DNA of 64,000 bases from RACS-047 sp031553855 (GCA_031553855.1 JAVBKW010000031.1:13272-77271); one strand, 5' to 3'; shown: positions 44,192 through 52,747, counted from the stretch's first letter. The notes: a model not told the origin generated them from the sequence alone. Numbers and translations: made by a program.

Positions 44192-44854
44192 ATGGATCCG
44201 AATTTATTTGCAGAAAAACTCAGAGCGTATCGGCAGTCAAATGACCTTACGCAGGAGGATTTGGCGCGAAAGCTATATGTTTCAAGAAAAACTGTTTCTA
44301 AATGGGAAACCGGCAGAGGTTTGCCGGAATTATTTATGCTGGAGCGTATTTCGGGGCTTTTCGGCGTAACTATCGACGAGCTTGTCGTTGACCGAAAAAA
44401 AGAATCGACATCGGATTTCTTTCTTGAAAATTACAGTCTTAAAAAGAAGTATATTATCCACTGCTTCTTAATGATTTTTATTTCCGCCATTGCTTTGACG
44501 GTCTCTGATATTGCAATAGTTGTAAATGAAAATTTAAGATATATTTCTATTGCGGTTTACGCGACATTTTTGATTTTCACATCAGGCTATTATTTGTTGA
44601 ACTACTCTTTCAACGCTTTGCCGGTAAAAAAGAGGAACAGGTCTAAATACTTTGTCATGTATTTTTCACTTAACCGGCAAATGGGCGCGATTCTGTTTTT
44701 AATGGCCATAATCGGCTTTGTTAAGATTTTAGCTTATATTTCGTTAGGAACCGATATTATAAAGTTGATATCTTGGATCGCTCTGTCTTTGCTGACAGCG
44801 TTAGCGGCGGTCTTTATCATACACAACTTAAATGAAATCAGGAGAAAAAAATGA
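44192..44854 (+). CDS. XRE-family regulator with membrane domain
   Basis: 220 residues. An N-terminal XRE helix-turn-helix (about 8-62; TQEDLARKLYVSRKTVSKWE) is fused to a domain with four predicted membrane helices (about 90-215). Such membrane-anchored XRE proteins are common in Bacillota, function mostly unknown. I use the ATG at 44192, five bases after GGAGG; a GTG six bases earlier would overlap the site. It overlaps the next gene by four bases. Confidence 0.85.
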   Translation: MDPNLFAEKLRAYRQSNDLTQEDLARKLYVSRKTVSKWETGRGLPELFMLERISGLFGVTIDELVVDRKKESTSDFFLENYSLKKKYIIHCFLMIFISAIALTVSDIAIVVNENLRYISIAVYATFLIFTSGYYLLNYSFNALPVKKRNRSKYFVMYFSLNRQMGAILFLMAIIGFVKILAYISLGTDIIKLISWIALSLLTALAAVFIIHNLNEIRRKK

Positions 44855-45348
44855 AAAAAATTGACGAAATGAAAGCTAAATATATCAAAAATGACAACGC
44901 TCATCCGGAAGGCATAGTTTTATACGGATACGTCTATGGCGTTAATATAAAAGCAATTACTCATGCGGCCATTTGTGTTGTTAATAATGTATGGTGGCCG
45001 GTTAAAGGCCTTGCAATGTGGTTCTCACAAAAAAATTACCTAATCGATTTTAATAAAGAGGGAATAATCTTCAACAGAGTAAAGCACTTGAGCCGAAAAT
45101 TCCGGCCGGACAAAAATCTTGCGTTTAGCTGGAGCGACGTAACAAACATCAGCGTACGCAGAATATCGTTTGACAATTACTATATTATGAAGCTGTACTT
45201 TATGCAAGGCAGCGATATAGACTTTGAGTTTAAATTAAAGCGGCAAAAAGAAGATTACCAAAAACTTTGCCAATTTATTAAAGAAACGAAAAACATTGAT
45301 ATTGCGTCAGAACCTTCTTTTTTTCAAACTAATTTAATAAAAAGATAA
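44851..45348 (+). CDS. Hypothetical protein coupled to the XRE/membrane protein
   Basis: 165 residues. A possible membrane-associated stretch (about 33-58; THAAICVVNNVWWPVKGLAMWF) is followed by a basic, beta-rich region with FSWSDVTNISV that resembles a bacterial PH-like domain. The start codon overlaps the stop of the XRE/membrane gene (ATGA), so the two are translated together and may form a sensory pair. Family not firmly recognised. Confidence 0.7.
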   Translation: MKKIDEMKAKYIKNDNAHPEGIVLYGYVYGVNIKAITHAAICVVNNVWWPVKGLAMWFSQKNYLIDFNKEGIIFNRVKHLSRKFRPDKNLAFSWSDVTNISVRRISFDNYYIMKLYFMQGSDIDFEFKLKRQKEDYQKLCQFIKETKNIDIASEPSFFQTNLIKR

Positions 45349-45376
45349 CATAAGGTGAAGCGATGTCAACTTAAGT

Positions 45377-45445
45377 CATTTTTCAACACAACTCACCGCC
45401 AGATTGTGTTCATTTTTCAACACAACTGCCCCGCCAGATTGTGTT
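45377..45445. repeat. Two tandem 34/35-bp palindromic repeats
   Basis: Copy 1 at 45377-45410 and copy 2 at 45411-45445 share CATTTTTCAACACAACT and CCGCCAGATTGTGTT. Each can form a hairpin between AACACAA and TTGTGTT. No T run follows. They lie between the PH-like gene and the stop of a convergent XRE gene. Confidence 0.8.
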
Positions 45446-45557
45446 CCAGACTGTTACGCTATAATTTAACATACAAAACAAGGCGTGTTAATAATCATTA
45501 AAAAATGGTTAATTTGGTCCTGTCGCGGAAAGCGGGAATTTTCGCAAGTGAATGCGT

Positions 45558-45995
45558 TTATCGGTCACGGCCGACAAATTGATCAAGCGAAATATCGAAA
45601 TAAATAGCAAGTTCGATGACTGTATCAATAAAAGGGTCGCAACCCGTTTTCCAGTAATCAAAGTTGCCATGGGATTTTTTCAAGTCGGTAACAATACGGT
45701 ACCGCGTTATTCCTCGATCCTGCATTATTGCATGCAGTCTTTCGTTAAAAGGCAAAGCTGGGTTAATCAAAAAATCTAGCTGCGTTTCTGACCGTCCAAA
45801 TAAAAAATCAAGAGAACATTTAAAATGATCTGCTATAATAATTGCTTTAGACAGTTTTATATTATGCTTACCTTGGCGCCAACGGCTAACAGAAGATGCA
45901 TCCGTCCCTGCTATTTTTCCCATTTGCTCATTGGTAAGGTTTTCCGAAAACATCAACTCTGAAAGTTTTTCACCGAATTTTGATTGAGCTTCCAT
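45558..45995 (-). CDS. XRE-family regulator with two HTH domains
   Basis: 145 residues. First helix-turn-helix about 8-62 (TNEQMGKIAGTDASSVSRWRQG), second about 78-140 (ITRYRIVTDLKKSHGNFDYWKTG and YFDISLDQFVG). Tandem XRE domains in one short chain suggest it binds DNA as a pseudo-dimer. Start at 45995 behind GAGGTG; a longer frame adds 13 unlikely residues. Divergent from another XRE gene with 118 bases between, a layout common in mobile or phage-derived modules, though no other phage gene is present. Confidence 0.82.
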   Translation of the reverse strand: MEAQSKFGEKLSELMFSENLTNEQMGKIAGTDASSVSRWRQGKHNIKLSKAIIIADHFKCSLDFLFGRSETQLDFLINPALPFNERLHAIMQDRGITRYRIVTDLKKSHGNFDYWKTGCDPFIDTVIELAIYFDISLDQFVGRDR

Positions 45996-46113
45996 AAATC
46001 TGCACCTCATTAAAATTATGGCCAAAATACGCACAAAATACTTGCCTATTGCGTAATTTGGCCGTATAATATTTATGAGGGAAACATCTCTCTAAAAAAT
46101 TAAGAGGTGGATT

Positions 46114-46362
46114 ATGGCAGGCAAAAAGAAGTTGATGGTTGACATTGATGTCGTCAAGCGGCTGATGGAAGAGAAGAGACTGGAGATAAATCAAATGGCG
46201 GAACGAATGAAAGTTTCGCCGCAAACAGTCAGGCGGTTTTTCAATACGGACAATCGTATGAATTATTCCGTCGAGATATTATTCAAAATAGCGCGCGCGT
46301 TAGAGGTTTCTATACCGACAATTATACATGAAGATTGCAAAAAACTAACGAACGAAGAATAG
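46114..46362 (+). CDS. Small XRE-family regulator
   Basis: 82 residues, almost entirely one XRE helix-turn-helix (about 10-70; INQMAERMKVSPQTVRRFFN). Ribosome site AGAGGTGG. Divergent from the tandem-HTH protein, so the two may control each other from the shared 118-bp gap. Target genes unknown. Confidence 0.82.
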   Translation: MAGKKKLMVDIDVVKRLMEEKRLEINQMAERMKVSPQTVRRFFNTDNRMNYSVEILFKIARALEVSIPTIIHEDCKKLTNEE

Positions 46363-46395
46363 CCTTTTTTTCATGAACCCTAAAACTGCAACAGA

Positions 46396-46432
46396 CGAAA
46401 AAACGACAGCCCCTTGCTTTCGGGTTCTGCCG
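46396..46432 (-). terminator. Terminator of tRNA-Ser(CGA)
   Basis: On the minus strand GGCAGAACCC and GGGGCTGTC form an imperfect stem, followed by a T run. It lies six bases after the tRNA 3' end. Confidence 0.65.
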
Positions 46433-46437
46433 TTAGT

Positions 46438-46527
<90 letters not shown>

Positions 46528-46599
46528 GTACGGAGATAAAAGTTGTGTCCTTTAAGATATAAAACTGTCCGCTTAAATGGCTTAAGCTGAACAGTATTT

Positions 46600-46691
46600 T
46601 GGCGGAGAAGGAGGGATTTGAACCCTCGCACCAGTTATCCCGGTCTACGCCCTTAGCAGGGGCGCCCCTTGAGCCGCTTGGGTACTTCTCC
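46600..46691 (-). tRNA. tRNA-Ser (anticodon GCT)
   Basis: A 92-nt class II tRNA with encoded CCA. Acceptor GGAGAAG/CTTCTCC, anticodon stem CGCCC/GGGCG with loop CTGCTAA (anticodon GCT), long variable arm, T loop TTCAAAT. Reads AGC/AGT. Lies 72 bases upstream of the other tRNA-Ser, probably one transcript. Confidence 0.95.
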
Positions 46692-46796
46692 AGGTTTTTT
46701 TATAATATTAAACTTTCAGAGCAAAAACTTTGACAACTTCATAAGTATACGGGAAAACGCATAGTTTGTCAAGAAAATTAGAAACATTTTATAAAA

Positions 46797-47103
46797 GGCG
46801 TGTGGGCGCGTGGACGAGGCGTCTGGATGTGAGCGTCTGGACGTGTGAGCGCGTGGACGTGTGAGCGTGTGAGCGTCTGGACGCGTGAGCGGGTGAGCGT
46901 GTGGGCGGGTGAGCGTGTGAGCGCGTGGACGGGTGGGCGTGTGAGCGCGTGGCGTATGGACGTGTGGATGTCTGGCAGTGTGAGCGTCTGGACGTGTGAG
47001 CGCGTGGACGTGTGAGCGCGTGGACGTGTGAGCGTGGACGTGTGAGCGTGTGGGCGTGTGAGCGTCTGGACGCGTGAGCGGGTGAGCGTGTGGGCATCGT
47101 GTG
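46797..47103. repeat. G/T-rich minisatellite of about 300 bp
   Basis: The plus strand is built from short units such as GTGTGAGCG, GCGTGGACG, GTCTGGACG and GGGTGAGCG in irregular order, almost free of runs of A or C. A 102-codon minus-strand frame through it encodes only a Ser/Thr/Arg/Pro/His-rich string and reflects the repeat. Composition is very different from the AT-rich sequence on both sides. Confidence 0.9.
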
Positions 47104-47111
47104 GCTTATTT

Positions 47112-47353
47112 ATTTTGCTTACGCCCTAACATTTTGACATTATAGTTGTAGGGAAACAGATAAAACGGGCAAAGCTTTCATAAGGCTCTGCCCGCTTTTA
47201 AAATCTGGCAAAAAAGACGCAGCTTTAAATTAATTTTGCTTACGCCCTAACATTTTGACATTATAGTTGTAGGGAAACAGATAAAACGGGCAAAGCTCTC
47301 ATAAGGCTCTGCCCGCTTTTAAAATCTGGCAAAAAAGACGCAGCTTTAAATTA
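47112..47353. repeat. 121-bp perfect tandem duplication containing a hairpin
   Basis: Copy 1 is 47112-47232 and copy 2 is 47233-47353, with one visible difference (T/C). Each unit carries CGGGCAAAGC...GCTCTGCCCG followed by TTTT, a terminator-like hairpin. No gene is inside. Confidence 0.9.
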
Positions 47354-47357
47354 ATTG

Positions 47358-47401
47358 GGGGCTGTCTCACGAGAAAAAACTCGTGAGACAGCCCCTTTTT
47401 T
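47358..47401 (+). terminator. Hairpin, GGGGCTGYCTCACGAG family copy C
   Basis: Perfect 16-bp stem (47358-47373 with 47380-47395), loop of six A, then a T run. Beyond the hairpin about 25 bases (TCTTG...TTAGTAGGC) are also shared with copy A, so the repeat unit is longer than the stem. Confidence 0.8.
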
Positions 47402-47455
47402 CTTGATTTTGGTTAGTAGGCTGTTTCAAGAAGGAGTTAGAGACGGCAACAGATG

Positions 47456-47550
47456 GGCAAAACGACGATTGAGTGTACATAGACGTACTCGCTTAGCCGA
47501 GCGCGCAGCGCGAACGCCAACAACGAAGTTGTTATTTTAGTCGTTTTGCC
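47456..47550. repeat. Palindromic element
   Basis: Arms GGCAAAACGAC (47456-47466) and GTCGTTTTGCC (47540-47550) enclose smaller palindromes. CGATTGAGTGTA followed by TACTC (47466-47490) recurs at 56985-57008 inside another palindromic element. Confidence 0.65.
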
Positions 47551-47599
47551 GTACGTAGCCCGTATATGACCCCTTACCTAAGAGTAGCCCCTTGTAAAA

Positions 47600-48778
47600 C
47601 TACCTGCCGTGAATAAAGTCGTTGATGCGCTCTGCCGCTTCGGTAAGCGTATTCATACTGCACGCGTATGAGCAGCGGACGCAGTCGGGAGCGTTGTCGC
47701 CAAACGCCGAGCCGGGAACAACGGCTACTTTTTTGGTGCGGAGGAGTTTTTCGGCAAATTCATCGCCCGACATTCCGGTACTCTTTACCGAGGGGAACAC
47801 GTAGAACGCGCCCAGCGGCTCAAAGGTTCTAAGCCCCATATCGTTAAACGCTTTCACAAGGAAGCGGCGGCGCATATCGTACTTTTCACGCATTTCCCGC
47901 ACCGCGGCATAATTGTTCTGACGCCCCGTAGTCAGCGCGGCCAAAGCGGCGTGCTGGCTCATTGTAGGCGCGCACATGATAGTGTACTGATGTATCTTAA
48001 CTATATACTTCAAAATATCGCGCGGCGCGGCAATGTAACCGAGCCGCCATCCGGTCATGGCAAAAGCTTTTGAAAAACCGTTTATTAAAACCGTGCGTTC
48101 CTTCATCCCCTCAAACGAGGCGATCGAAACGTGCTCGCCGCCGTAGGTTAGCTCGGAATAAATTTCGTCGGAAATAACGATGAGATTATGCTGCTTTATC
48201 AGCGGCAGTATCTCCTCGATTTCTTCCTTTTTCATCACTGCGCCCGTAGGGTTATTGGGATAAGGGAAAATGATTGCCTTCGTACGAGGCGTTATTGCGG
48301 CTTTTAAGGCGCTAAAGGTGAGTTTGAACTCGTGGTCCATATCCGTATTTATCGGCTTGGCTACACCGCCCGCTAAGGTTATATTGGGCACATAGCTCAC
48401 ATAGCTCGGCGCGGGAACTACTACTTCGTCCCCCGGCCGCACGACCGTCCTGAGCGCAAGGTCGATAGCCTCGCTCGCGCCTATCGTAACTAAGACCTCG
48501 TCCTTTTCGTCGTAGGAAACGGAGCAGCGCGATTTTAAATACTGGGCGATTTCTTTCCTGAGCGCGGGCAGGCCCCAGTTCGAGGTGTAGGCCGTATGCC
48601 CTTTCTGCACCGATTTAATAGCCGCGTCGCGAATCTCCCACGGCGTAACAAAATCCGGCTCGCCGACACCCAGCGATATAGCGTCGGGCATTTCCGAAAC
48701 GATATCGAAAAATTTGCGGATGCCGCTGGGCTTGATGTTCACTACGTCAAGGTTTAAAATATCTTCGTATTTAATCAC
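47600..48778 (-). CDS. Class I/II PLP-dependent aminotransferase
   Basis: 392 residues of fold type I. The PLP lysine is Lys237 in NGFSKAFAMTGWRLGY; YPNNPTGAV and SDEIY are the usual cofactor-site segments. It is closest in look to aspartate/aromatic aminotransferases of the PatA type, but substrate cannot be fixed. It overlaps the Lrp-family regulator by four bases, so it is likely part of amino-acid metabolism controlled by that regulator. Confidence 0.9.
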   Translation of the reverse strand: MIKYEDILNLDVVNIKPSGIRKFFDIVSEMPDAISLGVGEPDFVTPWEIRDAAIKSVQKGHTAYTSNWGLPALRKEIAQYLKSRCSVSYDEKDEVLVTIGASEAIDLALRTVVRPGDEVVVPAPSYVSYVPNITLAGGVAKPINTDMDHEFKLTFSALKAAITPRTKAIIFPYPNNPTGAVMKKEEIEEILPLIKQHNLIVISDEIYSELTYGGEHVSIASFEGMKERTVLINGFSKAFAMTGWRLGYIAAPRDILKYIVKIHQYTIMCAPTMSQHAALAALTTGRQNNYAAVREMREKYDMRRRFLVKAFNDMGLRTFEPLGAFYVFPSVKSTGMSGDEFAEKLLRTKKVAVVPGSAFGDNAPDCVRCSYACSMNTLTEAAERINDFIHGR

Positions 48779-49266
48779 GGATGCACCACCAGTCTTTTAG
48801 CGTCGGAGCCTCTTTCCATAATGACGCCCTCGGACTTATAGCGTTTTAAGATGAAATGGGTTGCCGTGGAAAGGACTTTATCCATGACCGAAAGTTTTTC
48901 CGAAACAAAAGATGCGACTTCCTTTAAGGTGCGTCCCTCGATGAAAACGGCAAGGTCGTACGCGCCGGACATTAAATAGACGCTTTTTACTTCGTCGAAC
49001 TGATAAACGTCCTCGGCTATACTGTCGAAACCCTTTGTGTGCATAGGCGAAACCTTGACCTCGATAAGCGCTTCAACTTTTTCGACGCCGAGCTTATCCT
49101 CGTTTATTACGGCGGTGTACTTGACGATTATGCCCGCCTTTTCCATCTGATCGACCGCCGCCTTGACCTCCGCTTCCTTCACGCCGAGCATAACAGCAAT
49201 TTTCGCGTTAGAGGTTCTGGCGTCATCCTTGATAATCGAAATGATATTCTGATTAAGGTCTTTCAT
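48775..49266 (-). CDS. Lrp/AsnC-family regulator
   Basis: 163 residues: N-terminal HTH (about 5-55; TSNAKIAVMLGVKEAEVKAAV) and a C-terminal RAM ligand-binding domain (about 65-150; MSGAYDLAVFIEG). It senses amino acids and probably controls the coupled aminotransferase. AAAGGAG ribosome site; 62 bases after aconitase. Confidence 0.9.
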   Translation of the reverse strand: MKDLNQNIISIIKDDARTSNAKIAVMLGVKEAEVKAAVDQMEKAGIIVKYTAVINEDKLGVEKVEALIEVKVSPMHTKGFDSIAEDVYQFDEVKSVYLMSGAYDLAVFIEGRTLKEVASFVSEKLSVMDKVLSTATHFILKRYKSEGVIMERGSDAKRLVVHP

Positions 49267-49328
49267 TGGTCAATCTCCTTTATTTTTTTAATTACTCTAT
49301 TTTTATGCGGCAAAATCCTGTGAAGTTT

Positions 49329-51245
49329 TTAGCCTCTTGTGTAAGCAAGTACGCCGCCCGCCAAAATTATCGGCTTTAAGCGTTCGCTTAATTCAAGCTG
49401 CGTTTTAAACTGCTTGTTTTTTGTGACGTTTTTAACGATTATAGTGCTGCCGCTCTGAATCTGCGCGCGTGCGTTCTCGATTGCAAGCTCGTCGCCCTGC
49501 TCGATTTTTGCATAATCGGCTTCGTTTTCAAACACAAGCGGTAATATACCGTTGTTGATAAGGTTATCCCTGTGGATGCGGGCGAACGATTTTGCGATGA
49601 CCGCCTTGATCCCTAAATAAAGAGGGACTAGAGCGGCGTGTTCGCGGCTTGAGCCCTGACCGTAGTTTGAGCCCGCAACGATAAATCCGCCGTTATTTTC
49701 AAGCGCACGTTTGGAAAAGTCCGCGTCTACCGGATTTAAACAGTAGTTAGCAAGATAAGGAATGTTTGAGCGGTACGGCAGGAGCTTGGAATTTGACGGC
49801 ATGATATGGTCGGTGGTGATATTATCCTCTAAAACTATCAGGGTTTTGCCGCCGATATTGTCCTTTAACGCCTCCGCTTTGGGAAACGGCTTAATATTCG
49901 GCCCGCGCTGAATTTGCACGTTTTCAAAATCCTGAGGGTTCAAAATAAGATTGTCGTTTACAAGGAACTTTTCGGGCATTTTGATCTTTTTGAGCTTAGG
50001 AAAGTCCGCAGGGTCTGATAAATATCCGCTAAGCGCGGTGTACGCCGCCGTTTCGGGGCTTACTAAATAAACCTGCGCCGACTCCGTTCCGCTGCGCGCG
50101 TAAAAATTACGGTTGAAAGTCCGCACCGAAACCGCGTTGTTTTTAGGCGACTGTCCCATTCCGATACAAGGCCCGCACGCGCACTCCAAAATCCTCGCGC
50201 CGGCGTTTATCATATCGGCAAGCGCGCCGTTTGAGGCAAGCATTGAAAATACCTGCTTTGAGCCGGGGCTTATTGTTAGCGAAACGGACGGATCGACGGT
50301 TTTTCCTTTTAAGATCGCCGCAACTTTCATCATATCTAAATAAGACGAGTTTGTACACGACCCGATACAAACCTGGTCCACCTTGATTTTGCCTATCTGC
50401 GATATTTTTTTGACCGCGTCGGGGCTGTGGGGGCAAGCCGCAAGCGGAGTAAGCCTGCTTAAATTGATCTTAACGCTCTCATCGTAAACGCAATTTTCGT
50501 CAGGCGCCAGAGCGGTGAAGTCCTTTTCGCGCCCTTGAGCCGCTAAAAACTGCCTTGTTATCTCGTCGGAGGGAAAAATTGAGGTGGTGGCGCCCAGTTC
50601 CGCGCCCATATTAGTAATTGTGGCGCGTTCGGGAACGGAAAGCGACTTGACCCCCTCGCCGCAGTATTCTATGACCTTGCCCACGCCGCCTTTAACGGTG
50701 AGCTTTCTTAAAACCTCTAAAATAATGTCCTTTGCCGCCGCGCCGTTCTTTAGTTTGCCGCTAAGCTCGACTTTGACTACTTTTGGCATCGTTAAATATA
50801 ACGCGCCGCCGCCCATGGCAACCGCAACGTCGAGCCCGCCCGCGCCGATAGCCAGCATACCGATACCGCCGCCCGTGGGAGTATGCGAATCCGAGCCTAA
50901 AAGCGTCATTCCCGGAACGCCGAAACGCTCTAAATGCACCTGATGGCAAATACCGTTTCCGGGCTTGGAAACGCTGATCCCGTGCTTGAGCGCGACCGAC
51001 TGGATGTAGGCATGGTCGTCCGCGTTCTCATAGCCGCTCTGCAAAGTGTTATGGTCTATGTAGGCGACTGATTTAAACGTCTTTACCTTATCTACGCCCA
51101 TCGACTCGAATTGGAGGTACGCCATCGTGCCGGTAGAGTCCTGCGTAAGGGTCTGGTCGATGCGGATGCTTATTTCCTTACCGGCTATCATCTGTCCGCT
51201 CACCAAATGCTTTTCAATAATTTTCTGCGTCAGGTTGTTGCTCAC
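49329..51245 (-). CDS. acn: Aconitate hydratase
   Basis: 638 residues, the short aconitase type found in many anaerobes. It interconverts citrate and isocitrate. The 4Fe-4S ligands are Cys297 (CIGSCTNSS), Cys357 and Cys360 (ECACGPCIGMGQ); GSDSHTPTGGG near residue 117 and GSNYGQGSSREHAA in the swivel domain are active-site segments. Start is GTG behind AGGAGAAAG. In an anaerobe it would serve glutamate synthesis; the nearby aminotransferase and Lrp fit amino-acid metabolism. Confidence 0.94.
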   Translation of the reverse strand: MSNNLTQKIIEKHLVSGQMIAGKEISIRIDQTLTQDSTGTMAYLQFESMGVDKVKTFKSVAYIDHNTLQSGYENADDHAYIQSVALKHGISVSKPGNGICHQVHLERFGVPGMTLLGSDSHTPTGGGIGMLAIGAGGLDVAVAMGGGALYLTMPKVVKVELSGKLKNGAAAKDIILEVLRKLTVKGGVGKVIEYCGEGVKSLSVPERATITNMGAELGATTSIFPSDEITRQFLAAQGREKDFTALAPDENCVYDESVKINLSRLTPLAACPHSPDAVKKISQIGKIKVDQVCIGSCTNSSYLDMMKVAAILKGKTVDPSVSLTISPGSKQVFSMLASNGALADMINAGARILECACGPCIGMGQSPKNNAVSVRTFNRNFYARSGTESAQVYLVSPETAAYTALSGYLSDPADFPKLKKIKMPEKFLVNDNLILNPQDFENVQIQRGPNIKPFPKAEALKDNIGGKTLIVLEDNITTDHIMPSNSKLLPYRSNIPYLANYCLNPVDADFSKRALENNGGFIVAGSNYGQGSSREHAALVPLYLGIKAVIAKSFARIHRDNLINNGILPLVFENEADYAKIEQGDELAIENARAQIQSGSTIIVKNVTKNKQFKTQLELSERLKPIILAGGVLAYTRG

Positions 51246-51310
51246 TTTTCTTTCTCCTAAAATATGTTTTCATAATTGTATAATAAAGACGCCGGATTGT
51301 CAATTTATTG

Positions 51311-51330
51311 TTAAGGAAACGCTGAATAAA
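51311..51330 (+). repeat. Dispersed 20-mer, copy 2
   Basis: TTAAGGAAACGCTGAATAAA, identical to 929-948. It lies upstream of the aconitase gene. Confidence 0.8.
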
Positions 51331-51353
51331 CGGAACAAACGCCTTTGGCCTAA

Positions 51354-51418
51354 GCGATAAATTTTCTTACTCTCCGACATTTTCAGCGACAAATTTCCTT
51401 ACTCGCCTACATTTTCAA
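51354..51418. repeat. Tandem 32-bp repeat overlapping the end of a small gene
   Basis: 51354-51385 and 51386-51418 align as CGAYAAATTTYCTTACTC followed by CATTTTCA. The right copy contains the stop and last codons of the 86-residue protein; the left copy is the duplicate beyond the stop. Confidence 0.75.
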
Positions 51419-51659
51419 GGACGAGAACGTCAAAATCTACGCTCTCCACAAAGTCCGGCGCCTTAAAACGGGTTATATTGAACTGGTCGAAATTTTTTAT
51501 ATGACTTTTTAATACTATGGGCGTGGGAATATCAAACTCATAGCAGATATCCACAAGGTAATCCATAAACGAGCGATTGGAATACTTGCCGTCCTTTTTA
51601 TAAATCGTGTCCTTTTTGATTTTGTCTTCAGATATCGTTTTCGCCCAGATTTTAAGCAT
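51399..51659 (-). CDS. Small hypothetical protein
   Basis: 86 residues, no signal peptide or membrane segment, mixed charge. It begins MLKIWAKTISEDKIKKDTIY and is preceded by AGGTGA at good distance, which supports a real gene. I do not recognise the family. Its last codons and stop are duplicated downstream. Located between aconitase and uppP, probably monocistronic. Confidence 0.65.
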   Translation of the reverse strand: MLKIWAKTISEDKIKKDTIYKKDGKYSNRSFMDYLVDICYEFDIPTPIVLKSHIKNFDQFNITRFKAPDFVESVDFDVLVLENVGE

Positions 51660-51708
51660 TGCCGTTCACCTTTTTTTCTTTACAGTATAGCATATCCTTG
51701 CTGAAAAA

Positions 51709-51849
51709 TAAAGGATATTCATACCGCAGGATAAATCCTGCACATCGCACCCTTTGTGCGCCTTCTTACACTAAAGTGCGGGGTATTCACCCTTTGCCGG
51801 TGGCGCAAAAATGCCCTTGCAAGCAAGCATTTTTGCTTCTTGGTCAAAA
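51709..51849 (+). repeat. Three-hairpin repeat element, copy 2
   Basis: ATACC (51721-51725) pairs with GGTAT (51782-51786). Inside are hairpins CAGGAT/ATCCTG, CGCAC/GTGCG and CACT/AGTG. The tail with GGTGGCGCAAAAATGC and TTGCTTCTTGGTCAAAA runs to 51849. Opposite orientation to copies 1 and 3; ends 85 bases before uppP. Confidence 0.85.
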
Positions 51850-51921
51850 ACATTAACAAGGCAAAAAAACTAAATGTTGCGGCAGGAATTTTTATAAGTT
51901 ATTTTAATGGTTAAATGAAAA

Positions 51922-51927
51922 TATACT
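51922..51927 (+). promoter_or_regulatory. Possible -10 box for a leaderless uppP transcript
   Basis: TATACT lies exactly six bases before the uppP ATG, the same geometry as at 37570-37582. The -35 region (TTATTT, 17 bases upstream) is poor. No Shine-Dalgarno precedes the ATG. Confidence 0.45.
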
Positions 51928-51933
51928 TAATAT

Positions 51934-52707
51934 ATGAGTGTTTTAGAAGCAATAATACTGGGGCTTGTTCAGGGCTTTACTGAATTTCTGCCCGTTTCAA
52001 GCTCGGGCCATACGATAATCGCCGGCAAGCTTTTAGGCTTAAGCGAAGTGCCGCTCGCTTTCGGGCTTATCGTTCACCTCGCTACCCTTATCGCCGTTTG
52101 TATAGCTTTGCGCAAACGGCTCTTTGCGATAGTAAAAAAGCCGCTCGGAAAAGATATGCGGCTGATACTTGCCGCCACGGTGCCGACGGTGATAATAGTT
52201 TTCGCGTTTGAAAACATTTTCCGGTCGGCTTTTTCGGGCGACTACCTTATTTATTGTTTTTTAATAACGGCTATACTTATCATTATTGCCGGAATGAAAA
52301 GCCCCGTCAAGATGATAAAGCCGCAGGTCACGTATTTCGACGCGGTTTTAATCGGCGCGGCTCAAGGCCTTGCGGCATTTCCCGGAATATCCAGAAGCGG
52401 AGCGACTATCTGTACGGCATCCTTGCTTGGCAATAAAAAGGAAAATTCGGCCGATTTTTCGTTCCTTATTTCTATCCCTATAATTATCGGCTCAAGCATA
52501 ATGGAGCTAATCAAAAACGACTCCGCCGCCGGCATAGGCGCGCTGGCCGTGATCTGCGGTTTTTTCGCCGCCTTTATTTCGGGGCTTTTGAGCGTATACC
52601 TCTTGATGAGGATATTGAAAAAATACTCGCTCGACGCCTTTGCCGTTTACCTTTTCCTTTTAAGTATTTTCCTTATTTTAAACGATTTGGTGCTGCATAT
52701 ATTTTGA
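51934..52707 (+). CDS. uppP: Undecaprenyl-diphosphatase
   Basis: It dephosphorylates undecaprenyl pyrophosphate to recycle the lipid carrier of cell-wall synthesis. 257 residues, multi-pass membrane protein. The two family motifs are visible: GLVQGFTEFLPVSSSGH (about residues 9-25) with catalytic Glu, and GISRSGATI (about 153-161) with catalytic Arg. The ATG lacks a ribosome site and has a -10 like box six bases upstream. Confidence 0.95.
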   Translation: MSVLEAIILGLVQGFTEFLPVSSSGHTIIAGKLLGLSEVPLAFGLIVHLATLIAVCIALRKRLFAIVKKPLGKDMRLILAATVPTVIIVFAFENIFRSAFSGDYLIYCFLITAILIIIAGMKSPVKMIKPQVTYFDAVLIGAAQGLAAFPGISRSGATICTASLLGNKKENSADFSFLISIPIIIGSSIMELIKNDSAAGIGALAVICGFFAAFISGLLSVYLLMRILKKYSLDAFAVYLFLLSIFLILNDLVLHIF

Positions 52708-52747
52708 ATACCTTTAGCAATAATTTAAAAGGTTCGTTTAAAGCGGA

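Noticed and set aside
46789..47097. 102-codon minus-strand frame rich in Ser, Thr, Arg, Pro and His
   Set aside because: It only reflects the minisatellite; no ribosome site, no domain.
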